Shown: positions 50,954-60,125, counted from the first letter of the stretch. The stretch is DNA of 64,000 nt from Acidovorax sp. A79 (GCF_041154505.1 NZ_AP028672.1:1439001-1503000); one strand, 5' to 3'. Notes: generated by a model not told the origin, from the letters alone. Made by a program: numbers and translations.

Positions 50954-50974
50954 AAAAACCCCGCAGGGTTTTTT
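50954..50974. terminator. Bidirectional terminator of the third IPTL-CTERM gene
   Basis: AAAAACCC, loop CGCA, then GGGTTTTTT: a short stem flanked by an A-run and a T-run, so it can act on either strand. It lies about 30 bases past the stop of the minus-strand gene at 51006. Confidence 0.7.
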
Positions 50975-51005
50975 GGCTTGGCTGCGGCTTTTGCGAGTCA
51001 GGTCG

Positions 51006-51692
51006 TTAGAGGCTCTTGCGGCGCAGGGCCGCGAAGCTGGCTAGCGCCATCAGGCCCGCCATGATTGCCAAGCCCCATTCAGACAGGGAGGGAATTGCCG
51101 CAGGGGCCGCTGCAGCTGACCAGGCCAATGTGACAGGGCCGGCGGTGGAAGACGAAGCATCCGTGAGTCCGCCAATGCATGTGTCCGCCGCACCACTGGG
51201 TGCGACACCCGTGGTGATACAGGGCACATTGTGCAGAGCCGATGCGGCTACCCCAAACACCAACATGCCGGAGAAACGGTCATTGACGATATGGGGTGCG
51301 GACCCGGTCAACCAGCGCTGGACAAAAAACGAGGCCCCTACGATGGCGCCACTGGGGTCCGTTGTCGCCAGTATCTGGACGATGCGTGCCGACGGGTCGA
51401 TGTTTGAATATGCGTTGATCCCATCGCTAAAGTTGAACGAGGTGACCAACGGAGTTATGTCCGTGTTGATCAAGCTGCCAGGCAACGGGCTGGCTGTTCT
51501 GAACGAACCGGATGGCGGTGCCGACAGCACGTAGTTTTGGCACGGGCCAGCGCCGCAAGGTGCGGTGAAATCCACTTTCGTCGGATAGGGGCCGGTGGGC
51601 GTGGCGGTATAGACCATGGCTTGCGCACTGGCCCAGCCTGTGGCGCAAAGAACCCAAATGGCCACGAGCCAATTTCGGACGTTGGTTTGCAT
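51006..51692 (-). CDS. IPTL-CTERM exported protein
   Basis: A 228-residue secreted protein. The ATG at 51692 follows GGGAG and opens a signal peptide (MQTNVRNWLVAIWVLCATGWASAQA). The body is beta-rich with three or four cysteines (CGAGPCQNYVL, PCITTG, DTCIGG) and no family I can name. The C-terminus is a classic IPTL-CTERM tail: IPSLSEWG, a hydrophobic segment (LAIMAGLMALASFAALRR) and KSL. It should be processed by an exosortase H-type enzyme (family knowledge). This tail keeps WG, unlike the two tandem proteins at the start of the window. Confidence 0.82.
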   Translation of the reverse strand: MQTNVRNWLVAIWVLCATGWASAQAMVYTATPTGPYPTKVDFTAPCGAGPCQNYVLSAPPSGSFRTASPLPGSLINTDITPLVTSFNFSDGINAYSNIDPSARIVQILATTDPSGAIVGASFFVQRWLTGSAPHIVNDRFSGMLVFGVAASALHNVPCITTGVAPSGAADTCIGGLTDASSSTAGPVTLAWSAAAAPAAIPSLSEWGLAIMAGLMALASFAALRRKSL

Positions 51693-52180
51693 GTCTCTGT
51701 TCTCCCCCGAAGTAGTGCCGTCGATCATACGTGCGCGCCCTAATAAAAGCGGTTGCCGTGCTCTTGGGCAGCCGCCCATCCCCCGCCCCCCCCATTGCAG
51801 CATGGCTCGGATACGCCCTCGTCTCCCGTGTTGAAGCAGCCGTCAGCCAGGGTCCCCTTGCGGGTCATCCACTTGCACCCGCGAGTGCGGGGTCATCTGC
51901 AATGCGCGGCCCGGCAACTGCCGGGTTTGCACCATCTGGATGCGGGGGGTGTTGGGCCGCGTTCGGCTCTTGTTTGCGAGCCATAGAGGCTCCGCATGAT
52001 TGAGGCGATTGGGTACCAACGCCAAGCTGGCGCCCCAGAGCTTTCTCATGGCACCAGCGTACGCTGAGTGGCGTGTTGCCTCATCGCGTGCGCGGGCCGT
52101 CAAGCCCATGCAGACCCACAACCTCTCCCACCAGGGCAGGCGCCTATCGGCATCTGTTCAAAGCCGCTCGAAGCTCCCGG
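51693..52180. other. Unassigned intergenic region
   Basis: A 488-base stretch between an IPTL-CTERM gene and the sugar cassette, both on the minus strand. A 92-codon minus frame (51843-52121) shows no domain, no SD and no strong codon bias. The sequence may be the remnant of a gene at the edge of the cassette. No terminator or promoter is clear. Confidence 0.4.
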
Positions 52181-53050
52181 TCACGGTTTCATCCCCAGTC
52201 GATGACCCAGCGCACGCAAAGGCGCCGTGATCCGCCAGGACAGACTGCTCTTGATCATCTCGATCTCAGGCTGAGGCTGAGGCTGAGCGTAGCAATGGGC
52301 GTTGACCCTGAACAACACGTTTTTCAGCAAGCTCAGCCGGGCTTCAGGGTCTTGAAGGCGTTCCCACCATTGCTCCAGTTCAGCCGCCCGGTCGGCAGGG
52401 GACAAGCTGCGGCGGGTCATCGATGAAAAATGGAGGCTGGTGGGCCATTTCACAGAGGAATAGCGCAAACCCGGCTGACCCAGCATTTGCAGCCAGAAGT
52501 GAAGATCAGTACTAATGCTGAGGGGCGCAGGGGTCCAGCCGACAGGCAGCGCATGGTAGGCGCGGCGGGTATGCGCTGCGGACGCCAAGCCAAAGCCACC
52601 GGCGGAGGCTCGCATGCGCTCAATCTGCTGGCCATCCTGGAAAGCATCAAAAGGCCATGTCGCGGTCTCGCCTGCCGGCGATACGTCGATCTGCATGGTG
52701 TGGACCAGGTCATGGTCTTCAAGTGCCGCCGCCAGGATGTCAAGATGGTCTGGAAGCCACAGGTCGTCATCGGATTGGTAGGCGACAAAACGGCCTCGCG
52801 CCTCCTGCAAGGCCCGGTGCCTGTGCGCTTCGCCGTGCCGCGCCCCCTTGGGGTTGTCAAAGTAGCGAATCCGGGGATCGCGCTCCGCCAAGGACTGGGC
52901 AATGGAGCGGGTGCGCTCAGGCGCACCGTCACCCACAATGAACACTTCAAAGCTCTGGCAGGTCTGCCACTGCACACTGGCGACCGAATGCCACAGCGTG
53001 TCCGCGTGGTCGTGGGTTGGAATCACGACCGTGAATAGCGGGTCGCTCAT
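52181..53050 (-). CDS. Family 2 glycosyltransferase
   Basis: A 289-residue GT-A-fold glycosyltransferase. The N-terminus FTVVIPTHDHADTLWHSVASVQWQTCQSFEVFIVGDG and the metal-binding SDDD (VAYQSDDDLWLPDH, about residue 95) are typical. It transfers a sugar from a nucleotide donor during surface-glycan assembly. Its ATG overlaps the stop of the preceding Gfo/Idh/MocA gene (ATGA). Base composition is lower in GC than most of the window, as for its two cassette partners. The C-terminal region (KSSLSWRITAPLRALG) resembles tails common in O-antigen-type transferases. Confidence 0.85.
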   Translation of the reverse strand: MSDPLFTVVIPTHDHADTLWHSVASVQWQTCQSFEVFIVGDGAPERTRSIAQSLAERDPRIRYFDNPKGARHGEAHRHRALQEARGRFVAYQSDDDLWLPDHLDILAAALEDHDLVHTMQIDVSPAGETATWPFDAFQDGQQIERMRASAGGFGLASAAHTRRAYHALPVGWTPAPLSISTDLHFWLQMLGQPGLRYSSVKWPTSLHFSSMTRRSLSPADRAAELEQWWERLQDPEARLSLLKNVLFRVNAHCYAQPQPQPEIEMIKSSLSWRITAPLRALGHRLGMKP

Positions 53051-53979
53051 TCGGGCAGTCCTGCCAGCGCCCGCAGCGACGCGATGCGCTCCACCACCAT
53101 CAAGCCCTCCGCCGCGCTGCTCTTGGGGGGTGGACCACGATGGCAAAGATAGTCCAGGAACGCCGTCAGTTCCCGCAAAAGGGGCATGGCGGTGTCCACG
53201 GAACGCAGCTCGGTGCCGGGCACGGGTCCGTCGGAGAGGCAACTCGAAGTGCGCTGCACGGCGACATGGGCGTCGTAGGCGTCGCTGAGCGATGCAATGC
53301 CGTCACGACAGCGCAGTTCGATGGTCCGCCGATGGGAAGGAGAGCGCACGCCGATTTCAAACTGCATCCACGGGTGACTGCGATCCTTCAGACCCAGCAC
53401 GCCCGAGAGCGCGACCAGGCCCTCTGCGCTGGTTTCCGCCCAGGCCGCGGCGGGCTCGGGCAAGTCGCCCAGGATTTCGATGGCGATACTGAGATCATGT
53501 GGAAGCAGAATCCAGTCCGCGCTCACATCTGCATGGGGATTGCCCCATCCGAGGCGGGTGGTCTTCAGTCCCAGCACCGGGCCCAGTTCTTCGGACCGCG
53601 CCAGCGCGGCCAGTGCGAGCACGCCCCCGTGATAGCGCCACTTGTCCATGATGAAGATCCGGTCACCCGCCAGCTGGGCGATGGCCTTTGCCTCCGCAGC
53701 GCTGGACGTGAACGGTTTTTCGCAGAACACCGGCTTGCCGGAGGGCACCAGTTGGCGAAGGAAGGCGGCGTGCTGGGCGGTGGGCACGGCCACCACATAC
53801 CCGTCGACCTCAGGGAGATCTTCCAGGGAGGATGCCACCACGTCAGCATTGCCTTCGCATGCACGGGCCCGGCTGGCCTCTCCCACCGCCAGCACCGCCA
53901 CGTAGGCCCCCAGTTGCTTGAGATCACGCAGAATCAATCGCCCCCAGCGGCCACACCCCAGAAGTCCTATCCTCACCAT
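53047..53979 (-). CDS. Gfo/Idh/MocA-family oxidoreductase
   Basis: A 310-residue NAD(P)-dependent sugar oxidoreductase. The Rossmann motif VRIGLLGCGRWGRLILRDL lies at the N-terminus. The EKP motif (CEKPFTSSAAEA, about residue 87), which supplies the catalytic-pocket Lys, is intact. It probably acts on a nucleotide-activated sugar, since it is sandwiched with overlaps between an RmlC-like gene and a glycosyltransferase (7 and 4 bases), implying one transcript. The product sugar is unknown. Confidence 0.85.
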   Translation of the reverse strand: MVRIGLLGCGRWGRLILRDLKQLGAYVAVLAVGEASRARACEGNADVVASSLEDLPEVDGYVVAVPTAQHAAFLRQLVPSGKPVFCEKPFTSSAAEAKAIAQLAGDRIFIMDKWRYHGGVLALAALARSEELGPVLGLKTTRLGWGNPHADVSADWILLPHDLSIAIEILGDLPEPAAAWAETSAEGLVALSGVLGLKDRSHPWMQFEIGVRSPSHRRTIELRCRDGIASLSDAYDAHVAVQRTSSCLSDGPVPGTELRSVDTAMPLLRELTAFLDYLCHRGPPPKSSAAEGLMVVERIASLRALAGLPE

Positions 53980-54530
53980 GATTTGTCCTTGCTGCCGCGC
54001 AACTCCTCCAGCAATCCGTCGAGGGACGTTGCGGCCTGATCCCTTGGGGACAGTACCGGGGCACTGACCGGCCAGTCCAGCCCCAGGCCAGGGTCATCCC
54101 AGCGGCAGCCAAGCTCATCCGTCACGGGATCCCAGTAGTGGGTGACGCTGTACAGCATGTCCGCAGCTTCCGGAAAGTAAAAGCCGTGCGCGACCCCCGT
54201 AGGAATGCTGACCATGGTGGGTTCGGCACCGGTCAGCTCGATCACCGTGCTCTGCCGGAAATGGTCGGTGCCCTCGCGCAGGTCGATCAGGCCCAGCAGC
54301 ATGGTGCCCGTCAGCACCAGCAAATGGTCGGTGTGCCGCACGTGCACATGAACCCCTCGCAAGACGTTGGGCCGGGATTTGACATGGTTCCATTGCAACG
54401 GCAGGCTGCCCGGGTGCCACTCGTTGCGGAAGACTTCCGTCAGCGTTCCGCGCTCGTCTTTTCTGGGATGCAGTCGCCTGACCTGGACTCCCGGGATATC
54501 TTCAACCCGGCCCAATAGATGTTGTTCCAT
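53973..54530 (-). CDS. dTDP-4-dehydrorhamnose 3,5-epimerase-like protein
   Basis: A 185-residue RmlC-type cupin and first gene of the three-gene sugar cassette. The pattern VRRLHPRKDERGTLTEVFRNEW, NVLRGVHVHVRHTDHLLVLTGTMLLGLIDLREG and IPTGVAHGFYFPEAADMLYSVTHYW matches the epimerase/ketoisomerase superfamily, with the RGxH catalytic-His block and the Tyr-containing strand. It may epimerise or isomerise a 4-keto dTDP-sugar. No RmlA, B or D is adjacent, so the rest of the pathway must be elsewhere and the precise reaction is open. Confidence 0.82.
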   Translation of the reverse strand: MEQHLLGRVEDIPGVQVRRLHPRKDERGTLTEVFRNEWHPGSLPLQWNHVKSRPNVLRGVHVHVRHTDHLLVLTGTMLLGLIDLREGTDHFRQSTVIELTGAEPTMVSIPTGVAHGFYFPEAADMLYSVTHYWDPVTDELGCRWDDPGLGLDWPVSAPVLSPRDQAATSLDGLLEELRGSKDKSW

Positions 54531-54815
54531 TTTGATCCACGACTTTGAGCGAATTGGCCACGAAAAGGCCTTGTGGCTATATTTCTGGGGTCAGGGCACT
54601 CTGCATTTTGTAGCACTTCAGGCCTTGCACCCAAAGGGCACGGCACCTTCATGCAAACAATGCCGCCAGAACCCGCCCGGGATTTCCTTGGCTAGTATAG
54701 GCAACCCTTGCGCCCGCCACGCTGTCCAGGCCCGTGGCAGCCCGTGCTTTCCCCGGGTGCCTCCAATGCGCTGCATTGACAGAACGGCGGAAAGAAGAAG
54801 GCGCTCCACCACAGT

Positions 54816-56009
54816 ATGCGAAACGAAAACTCTCCCGACATGACTGCTGCATTGCTCTTACGGCGGACGGCCCTGCTCACGGGGCTGGGTTTCCTCGCAC
54901 CCACGGCGTTCCTGGGCGCCAACGGACAGGCACGTCCCTCCGCGGGCCTGGCCAGCGGCGGCCAGTGGCCCGCATGGGACCGCTTCAAGGCGCAATTCGT
55001 CAGCGACGAAGGCCGTGTGATCTCCGACGATGGCGAAGGCGGGCGTACCTACTCCGAAGGCCAGGCATACGGGCTTTTCTTTGCCCTGGTGGCCAATGAC
55101 CGCAAGGGGTTCGATGTCCTCCTGCGCTGGACTGAAAACAACCTGAGCGGCGGCGACCTCGGCGCCCGCTTGCCCGCGTGGCTATGGGGCCGCCGGCCTG
55201 ACGGTACCTGGGGCATCCTCGACAGCAACGCCGCATCGGACGCGGACCTCTGGATTGCCTATGCCTTGGGTGAGGCGGCCCGCTTGTGGCAAGTGCCGCG
55301 CTACCACGCACTGGGAGCCCGGCTGGCCGCACGCATCATTGCCGAAGAAACCGCCGACCTGCCAGGCCTGGGCCTGTGCCTGCTGCCCGCGCCACGCGGC
55401 TTTGTGGAAGCCGGCGACCGATGGAAGCTCAACCCCAGCTACCTGCCTTTGCAGGCAATGCAACGGCTCGGCGCGCTGTACCCGCAGACCGCCTGGAAGC
55501 AGTTGGTACGAAGCTCCGAGAAGGTCATCGTGGGCGCATCCCCCCAAGGCTATGCCCCGGACTGGGCCATTTACGACGCGCGGCAGGGCTTTCTCATCGA
55601 CGAAAAGGGCAAGGAAAAAGGCCAGGGCACCTACAACGCGATCCGCGTCTACCTGTGGGCCGGCATGCTGCACCCGGCCGCCAGCGGCCGCAAGGCGCTG
55701 CTGTCGGCACTGGCCCCCATGGCCCGCTACGTGCGGGAACAGGGGCACCCCCCCGAATCCATCGATGTACGGAGTGGACAAGCCTCCGGGGCAGGCCCGT
55801 CGGGCTTCTCTGCCGCGATGCTGCCCTTCCTGCAGGCGCAAGGAGACAGCGCCGCGCTGCAAGCGCAACGCAACCGCCTGGCAGCAAGCCCCGTGCGCAC
55901 CACGGCCTACTATGAGCAGACCCTCTCACTCTTCGGGCTGGGGTGGATAGAGGGCTGGTACCGGTTTTCGCCCGGGGGCCAGCTCCTGCCCAGGCGGCCC
56001 AGGCCCTGA
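54816..56009 (+). CDS. GH8 family endo-beta-1,4-glucanase (BcsZ-like)
   Basis: A 397-residue exported glycoside hydrolase family 8 enzyme. The leader has LLLRRTALLTGLGFLAPTAFLG, possibly a Tat-type signal. The start may be the ATG at 54816 or at 54840. The hallmark YSEGQAYGLFFALVANDR (catalytic Glu near residue 80) is present, followed by DADLWIAYALGEAARLW, WKLNPSYLPLQAMQRLG, YAPDWAIYDA and TYNAIRVYLWAGM. BcsZ-type enzymes cut cellulose during its secretion, but no bcs genes are next to it. It lies divergent to the sugar cassette across 285 bases and may trim a glycan made by it (inference). Confidence 0.88.
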   Translation: MRNENSPDMTAALLLRRTALLTGLGFLAPTAFLGANGQARPSAGLASGGQWPAWDRFKAQFVSDEGRVISDDGEGGRTYSEGQAYGLFFALVANDRKGFDVLLRWTENNLSGGDLGARLPAWLWGRRPDGTWGILDSNAASDADLWIAYALGEAARLWQVPRYHALGARLAARIIAEETADLPGLGLCLLPAPRGFVEAGDRWKLNPSYLPLQAMQRLGALYPQTAWKQLVRSSEKVIVGASPQGYAPDWAIYDARQGFLIDEKGKEKGQGTYNAIRVYLWAGMLHPAASGRKALLSALAPMARYVREQGHPPESIDVRSGQASGAGPSGFSAAMLPFLQAQGDSAALQAQRNRLAASPVRTTAYYEQTLSLFGLGWIEGWYRFSPGGQLLPRRPRP

Positions 56010-56077
56010 CGATCCCGCGGCAGCCCCACCGCCCGCCATCCCACGACGCCCCTTCCACCGCCCTTCGAAATTCATCC

Positions 56078-57310
56078 ATGAACCCTAACGCCCACACGCT
56101 CTGGCGCGCTCCCCAATGGGCCCTGGCCGTCCTCCTCGCCGTGCTGGGCATGCTGGGGCCTTTCTCCATCGACACCTACATCCCCGCGTTCACCGGCATT
56201 GCGCGGGCGCTGGGCGCCACCCCCGTGGAGATGCAGCAGACCCTGTCGGCCTATCTCTTCGGTTTTGCGTTCATGAACCTCTTCCATGGCGCACTGGCGG
56301 ACAGCTTTGGCCGGCGCCCCGTGGTGCTGTGCGGCATCGCGATGTTCACGCTGGCCTCCGCGGGCTGCGCGCTGTCGCAAAGCATCGGCCAGCTCATTGC
56401 ATTCAGGGCGCTGCAAGGGCTATCGACGGGCGCCGGCATCGTGGTGTCGCGCGCGGTCATCCGCGACATGTTCCCCCCGGCACGCGCGCAGCAGGTGATG
56501 AGCCAGGTGACGATCTACTTTGGCGTGGCCCCGGCCATCGCCCCCATCGTGGGCGGCTGGCTGTTCGTGCACACGGGCTGGCACAGCATCTTCTGGTTCC
56601 TGACGCTGGTCGGCGTGGTCCTGTGGATCGCCAACTTCCGCCTGCTGCCCGAAACCCTGCAGCCCGAGCTGCGCCAGCCCTTCAACGTGCCCCACCTGAT
56701 GCGCGGCTACTGGCAGCTGGGGTCCAGCCCACGCTTCGTGCTGCTGGCGCTGGCCAGCGGCGTGCCCTTCAACGGCATGTTCCTGTATGTGCTGGCGGCG
56801 CCGGCCTTCCTGGGCGAGCACCTGGCGCTGGCGCCCACGCAGTTCTTCTGGTTCTTCGTCCTCACCATCTCCGGCATCATGGGCGGCGCCTGGCTCAGCG
56901 GCCGTCTGGCCGGCAAGATCGCGCCGAAGCGGCAGATACGCCATGGCTTCGTGATCATGTTCACCGTGGCCATCCTCAACCTGGGGGCCAATCTGCTGTT
57001 CCCGGTGCATGCGGCGTGGGCACTCGCGCCGATCGCGGTCTTCGCGTTTGGCTGGGCCCTGATGGTGCCCGTGGTCACCTTGCTGGTGCTGGACCTTCAC
57101 CCCGAGCGCCGCGGCATGGCCTCGTCCATGCAGGCGTTTGTAGGCTCCACCGCCAATGGCCTGGTGGCAGGGGTCGTGGTGCCGCTGGTGATGCATTCCA
57201 CCGTCTTGCTGGCACTGGCCTCGCTGTTGATGATGTGCGTGGGCATGGCCGCATGGATCTACCTGCACCATCGCTGGCCCGATATTGGACGGACCGCCAC
57301 GCCAGGCTGA
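56078..57310 (+). CDS. Bcr/CflA-family MFS multidrug exporter
   Basis: A 410-residue major-facilitator protein of the DHA1 Bcr/CflA drug-exporter group with twelve predicted helices. Family features include MLGPFSIDTYIPAFTGIARAL in helix 1, GALADSFGRRPVVLCG (MFS motif A) after helix 2, and SRAVIRDMFPPARAQQVMSQV in the helix 4-5 region. It uses the proton gradient to expel drugs or sulfonamides and bicyclomycin-like compounds; the substrate here is unknown. The ATG at 56078 fits the family start. Confidence 0.9.
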   Translation: MNPNAHTLWRAPQWALAVLLAVLGMLGPFSIDTYIPAFTGIARALGATPVEMQQTLSAYLFGFAFMNLFHGALADSFGRRPVVLCGIAMFTLASAGCALSQSIGQLIAFRALQGLSTGAGIVVSRAVIRDMFPPARAQQVMSQVTIYFGVAPAIAPIVGGWLFVHTGWHSIFWFLTLVGVVLWIANFRLLPETLQPELRQPFNVPHLMRGYWQLGSSPRFVLLALASGVPFNGMFLYVLAAPAFLGEHLALAPTQFFWFFVLTISGIMGGAWLSGRLAGKIAPKRQIRHGFVIMFTVAILNLGANLLFPVHAAWALAPIAVFAFGWALMVPVVTLLVLDLHPERRGMASSMQAFVGSTANGLVAGVVVPLVMHSTVLLALASLLMMCVGMAAWIYLHHRWPDIGRTATPG

Positions 57311-57424
57311 CCCGCCTGTTTGTGGAACCCCACGCATGCTGCAACAATGGGGCGAAATTTCATTCTCGACAGAACCCGTGTGCTCGCGCAGCGGACGAGG
57401 AGGCTCAGGCACTGGAGGACGACC

Positions 57425-58555
57425 ATGCAGCTGCTGAAACTGGTTGAATCCAAGGTACGGGTGGGCGTGCCGCTGCCTTGGAATGTGCGCAACCAGGACT
57501 GCACCCTGCTGCTCGCCCGTGGGCACGTGATCCGCAACGACAGCCAGCTGGAAGCACTGCTCGAGCGCGGCATGTTTGTCGATATCGAAGAATTCAAGGC
57601 GGTGCAGGCGCTGACGGCCCCTGCGGCAAAACCACCGGAAAGCATCTATACCCGCTGGGCGCTGGCCATTGACGCACTGGAATCCGCGCTGCCGCACCTG
57701 GGTGAAACCTCCGACAGCCTGGATGCGATCCAAGCGCTGGCGGACGAGATACTGGAGCTTGCCGACGCGGACCCCGACATCGGCCTGTTCATGGCCGTGC
57801 GGCAGGACCATGCAAAGCATCTGCGCTACGGATACAGCCATGCGGTCTACACAGCGCTGCTGGGCATATTGATGGCGCGGCAGCTCGGCTGGGCCGCCGT
57901 GCGCATCCGGCAGATCGCACTGGCGGCGCTGACGATGAACGCCAGCATCGCCGAGCTGCAGGGCCAGATGGCCGCGCAGGACTATCCGGCCCTGGACCGG
58001 CAACGCACCCAGATCCGCGCACACCCTGCCCTGAGTGCCGCGCTGCTGGAGAAAGCCGGCGTTACCGACGCCGAATGGATCGCCGCGGTGATGCAACACC
58101 ACGAGCAGCCGGATGGCAGCGGCTATCCACACGGCATCTCATCGGTGAGCGACGCTGCGCAGGTATTGCGCATGGCGGACCTGTTCATGGCACGCATCAG
58201 CCCCCGGCAGCTGCGCCAGCCGCTCTCCATCCAGGATGCCGCCCGGCTGATGTTCAGGGATGACAAGGGGGGCCCCTTCTCCACGGCGACCATCAAGGTG
58301 CTGGGCATCTATCCACCTGGCGACTTCGTGAAACTCGCGTCCGGAGAAATGGGGGTCGTGATGCGGCGGGGGGCCGAAGCACGCACCCCGCTTGTGGCCG
58401 CCGTGACGGACTCCCAAGGCAAGAGCGTGACCAGCACCCTGCAGCGCGACACGTCACAGGCCGCCTACGCCATCACGGGCCCGGCCACGGATCGCAGCCT
58501 GCTGACCAGAGTGCCTCCCGAGCGGCTGTACGGCTACGCGGTGCACACGGGCTGA
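57425..58555 (+). CDS. Degenerate HD-GYP domain protein
   Basis: A 376-residue cytoplasmic protein of the HD-GYP group. The N-terminal 60 residues are a PilZ-like/DUF3391-type module (VRVGVPLPWNVRNQDCTLLLARGHVI). The C-terminal HD-GYP core keeps QHHEQPDGSGYPHGI (about residue 225) and HPALSAALLEKAG. The HD dyad site (normally HDIGK) reads TMNASIAEL, so metal ligands are missing. It is therefore unlikely to hydrolyse cyclic di-GMP and may act as a c-di-GMP-binding or scaffold protein. It is convergent with a GGDEF protein gene 33 bases away. Confidence 0.82.
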   Translation: MQLLKLVESKVRVGVPLPWNVRNQDCTLLLARGHVIRNDSQLEALLERGMFVDIEEFKAVQALTAPAAKPPESIYTRWALAIDALESALPHLGETSDSLDAIQALADEILELADADPDIGLFMAVRQDHAKHLRYGYSHAVYTALLGILMARQLGWAAVRIRQIALAALTMNASIAELQGQMAAQDYPALDRQRTQIRAHPALSAALLEKAGVTDAEWIAAVMQHHEQPDGSGYPHGISSVSDAAQVLRMADLFMARISPRQLRQPLSIQDAARLMFRDDKGGPFSTATIKVLGIYPPGDFVKLASGEMGVVMRRGAEARTPLVAAVTDSQGKSVTSTLQRDTSQAAYAITGPATDRSLLTRVPPERLYGYAVHTG

Positions 58556-58588
58556 ATCCAGCCAGGGGCGGGCGTTTGCGCGGTGCGG

Positions 58589-60055
58589 CTAGCTGGCGTG
58601 CCGCCTGTCCAGGCCATTGTCCTGGTAGTAGCGGTTCTTTTCGGCATACATGGCCTGGTCGGCGCGGTTGATCGTCGCCTCCACCTGATCGCCGGATCGA
58701 CACGACGCGACCCCCATGGCCAGGCTGATCGGCTGCCCCGGATAGAACTGGTTGTTAAGGTCCAGCATCGAGAGGATGCGGTCCTGCAACGCAAAGGCAC
58801 TGCGCTCATCCATGCCCGGCAGCAACACGGTGAACTCGTCGCCGCCAATGCGCGCGGCGCATGCCGGCGGATCCACCGCCTTGGCCAGCACTTCACCCAC
58901 CCTTCGCAGCATCGAATCGCCCGCGGCATGGCCTTGCTCATCGTTCACGGCCTTGAGCCCGTTCAGATCGATCGCAATGATGGACAAGGGCCAGGGCCCC
59001 TTGCGCGTGACCCGGTTGAGCTCCTCGGCATAGAAGGCCCGGTTGCGAAGCTGGGTCAGCACGTCATGTTTGCCCAGGTACTCCAGGTAGGCCTCGGCCT
59101 TCTTGCGCGCGGTGATGTCCACGAGCGAGAGCAGCACCAGCCCCCAGTCCGCCAAATGGTCCGCCAGCACCGAGAACTGCATGTGGATGTGCACCGCGTC
59201 GCCCGACAGGGCGTAGTTGACGACTTCGCGCTGCTGAAAGGTCTTGCCCTCCCACAGATCCAGCAACTGGTCGGCGAAAGACTCGTGCATTTCCCCCCGG
59301 AACACCCGGCCGATGTTGTTGAGCAGCATCTCCTTGCTGGATGCTCCGAACATGCGCAAGGTCTGCTGGTTGACATCCACCACCCGGATCTCCTGCATGC
59401 AGCGCGTGACGAACTCGGGATGCACCGTGATGAAGGTCTTGAAGTCGTCGATGCCTTGCGCGCGCACGCCATCGAGCAGGTTCTTCACGGCGCTGAAATC
59501 CTCCACCCACAGGGAGACGGGCGAATGCTCGAACAGATCCCGGGCATATTGTTCGCTGCGCCGCAGCTGGCGCGCGCCCCGCATCTGGGCCGTGATGTCT
59601 TCCAGCGAGAGCAGGACGCGGCTCCAGTCGTCCTCATACCCTGGCAGGATGCGCGCGCGGATCTGCACATCGAGCCGCCGGCCGTCGAGCGCGTAGTTCA
59701 CGGTCTGGTTCGAAAACTCCAGCTGCCCCGACCAAAGCGCCGCCAGCTCATGGGAGACCGCATCGTGCATGTCATCCCTGAAGACCTTGTCCAGATTCGC
59801 CTCGAGCACCTGCTGGCTCGGGGCAGCGAACAGCTCCAGCGTGCGGCGGTTCACCTTCAGAACCTGGAGCGCGGCACTGCATTGCCGCACCCGTGCCGGG
59901 TCTTGCGCGAGGTGGGCACGGATATCCGTGACTCCGGTGGCGCGCCAGCCGTCCAGAATCTGCTTGAGTGCGCTGTAGTCCTCCAGCCAGAGGGACACAG
60001 GGGCCAGCTCGAACATGTGCTCAAAGTCCGCACCCGACGATAACGAAGACGACAC
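58589..60055 (-). CDS. PAS-PAS-GGDEF diguanylate cyclase
   Basis: A 488-residue soluble signalling protein. The start is GTG at 60055 with a strong GGAGG eight bases upstream. Two related PAS-like sensor units (residues about 12-160 and 170-310), each opening with APVSLWLEDYSAL/SPVSLWVEDFSAV, end in DITA-type linkers. A GGDEF domain follows (HDVLTQLRNRAFYAEEL, IDLNGLKAVNDEQGH, IGGDEF about residue 405), intact for cyclic di-GMP synthesis. No RxxD inhibitory site is present at the usual distance. It is the second diguanylate cyclase of the window, next to the degenerate HD-GYP gene. Confidence 0.9.
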   Translation of the reverse strand: MSSSLSSGADFEHMFELAPVSLWLEDYSALKQILDGWRATGVTDIRAHLAQDPARVRQCSAALQVLKVNRRTLELFAAPSQQVLEANLDKVFRDDMHDAVSHELAALWSGQLEFSNQTVNYALDGRRLDVQIRARILPGYEDDWSRVLLSLEDITAQMRGARQLRRSEQYARDLFEHSPVSLWVEDFSAVKNLLDGVRAQGIDDFKTFITVHPEFVTRCMQEIRVVDVNQQTLRMFGASSKEMLLNNIGRVFRGEMHESFADQLLDLWEGKTFQQREVVNYALSGDAVHIHMQFSVLADHLADWGLVLLSLVDITARKKAEAYLEYLGKHDVLTQLRNRAFYAEELNRVTRKGPWPLSIIAIDLNGLKAVNDEQGHAAGDSMLRRVGEVLAKAVDPPACAARIGGDEFTVLLPGMDERSAFALQDRILSMLDLNNQFYPGQPISLAMGVASCRSGDQVEATINRADQAMYAEKNRYYQDNGLDRRHAS

Positions 60056-60125
60056 TGCAGATTCCTCCCGGAAGGATTATTGTCGAGCCGCTCTCGATAT
60101 TCTCGCGCCCGGCAGGTGGCGGCAA

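Larger units (their letters stand above)
50692..51005. other. Intergenic region after tRNA-Lys
   Basis: A 314-base region holding the tRNA terminator and a bidirectional terminator of the next gene, both listed separately. Between them (50760-50950) frames are open on both strands but show no family resemblance, so I call no gene. Confidence 0.5.

Noticed and set aside
51843..52121. 92-codon minus-strand open frame in the gap before the glycosyltransferase
   Set aside because: No SD, no domain and no clear codon bias. Not supported as a gene.
50616..56009. Genomic-island direct repeat from the tRNA-Lys 3' end
   Set aside because: I looked for another copy of the tRNA 3' end (TTCGAGTCACTCAGGACCC) downstream and found none in the window; no integrase is present either. 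The island idea stays only as a composition-based suggestion.
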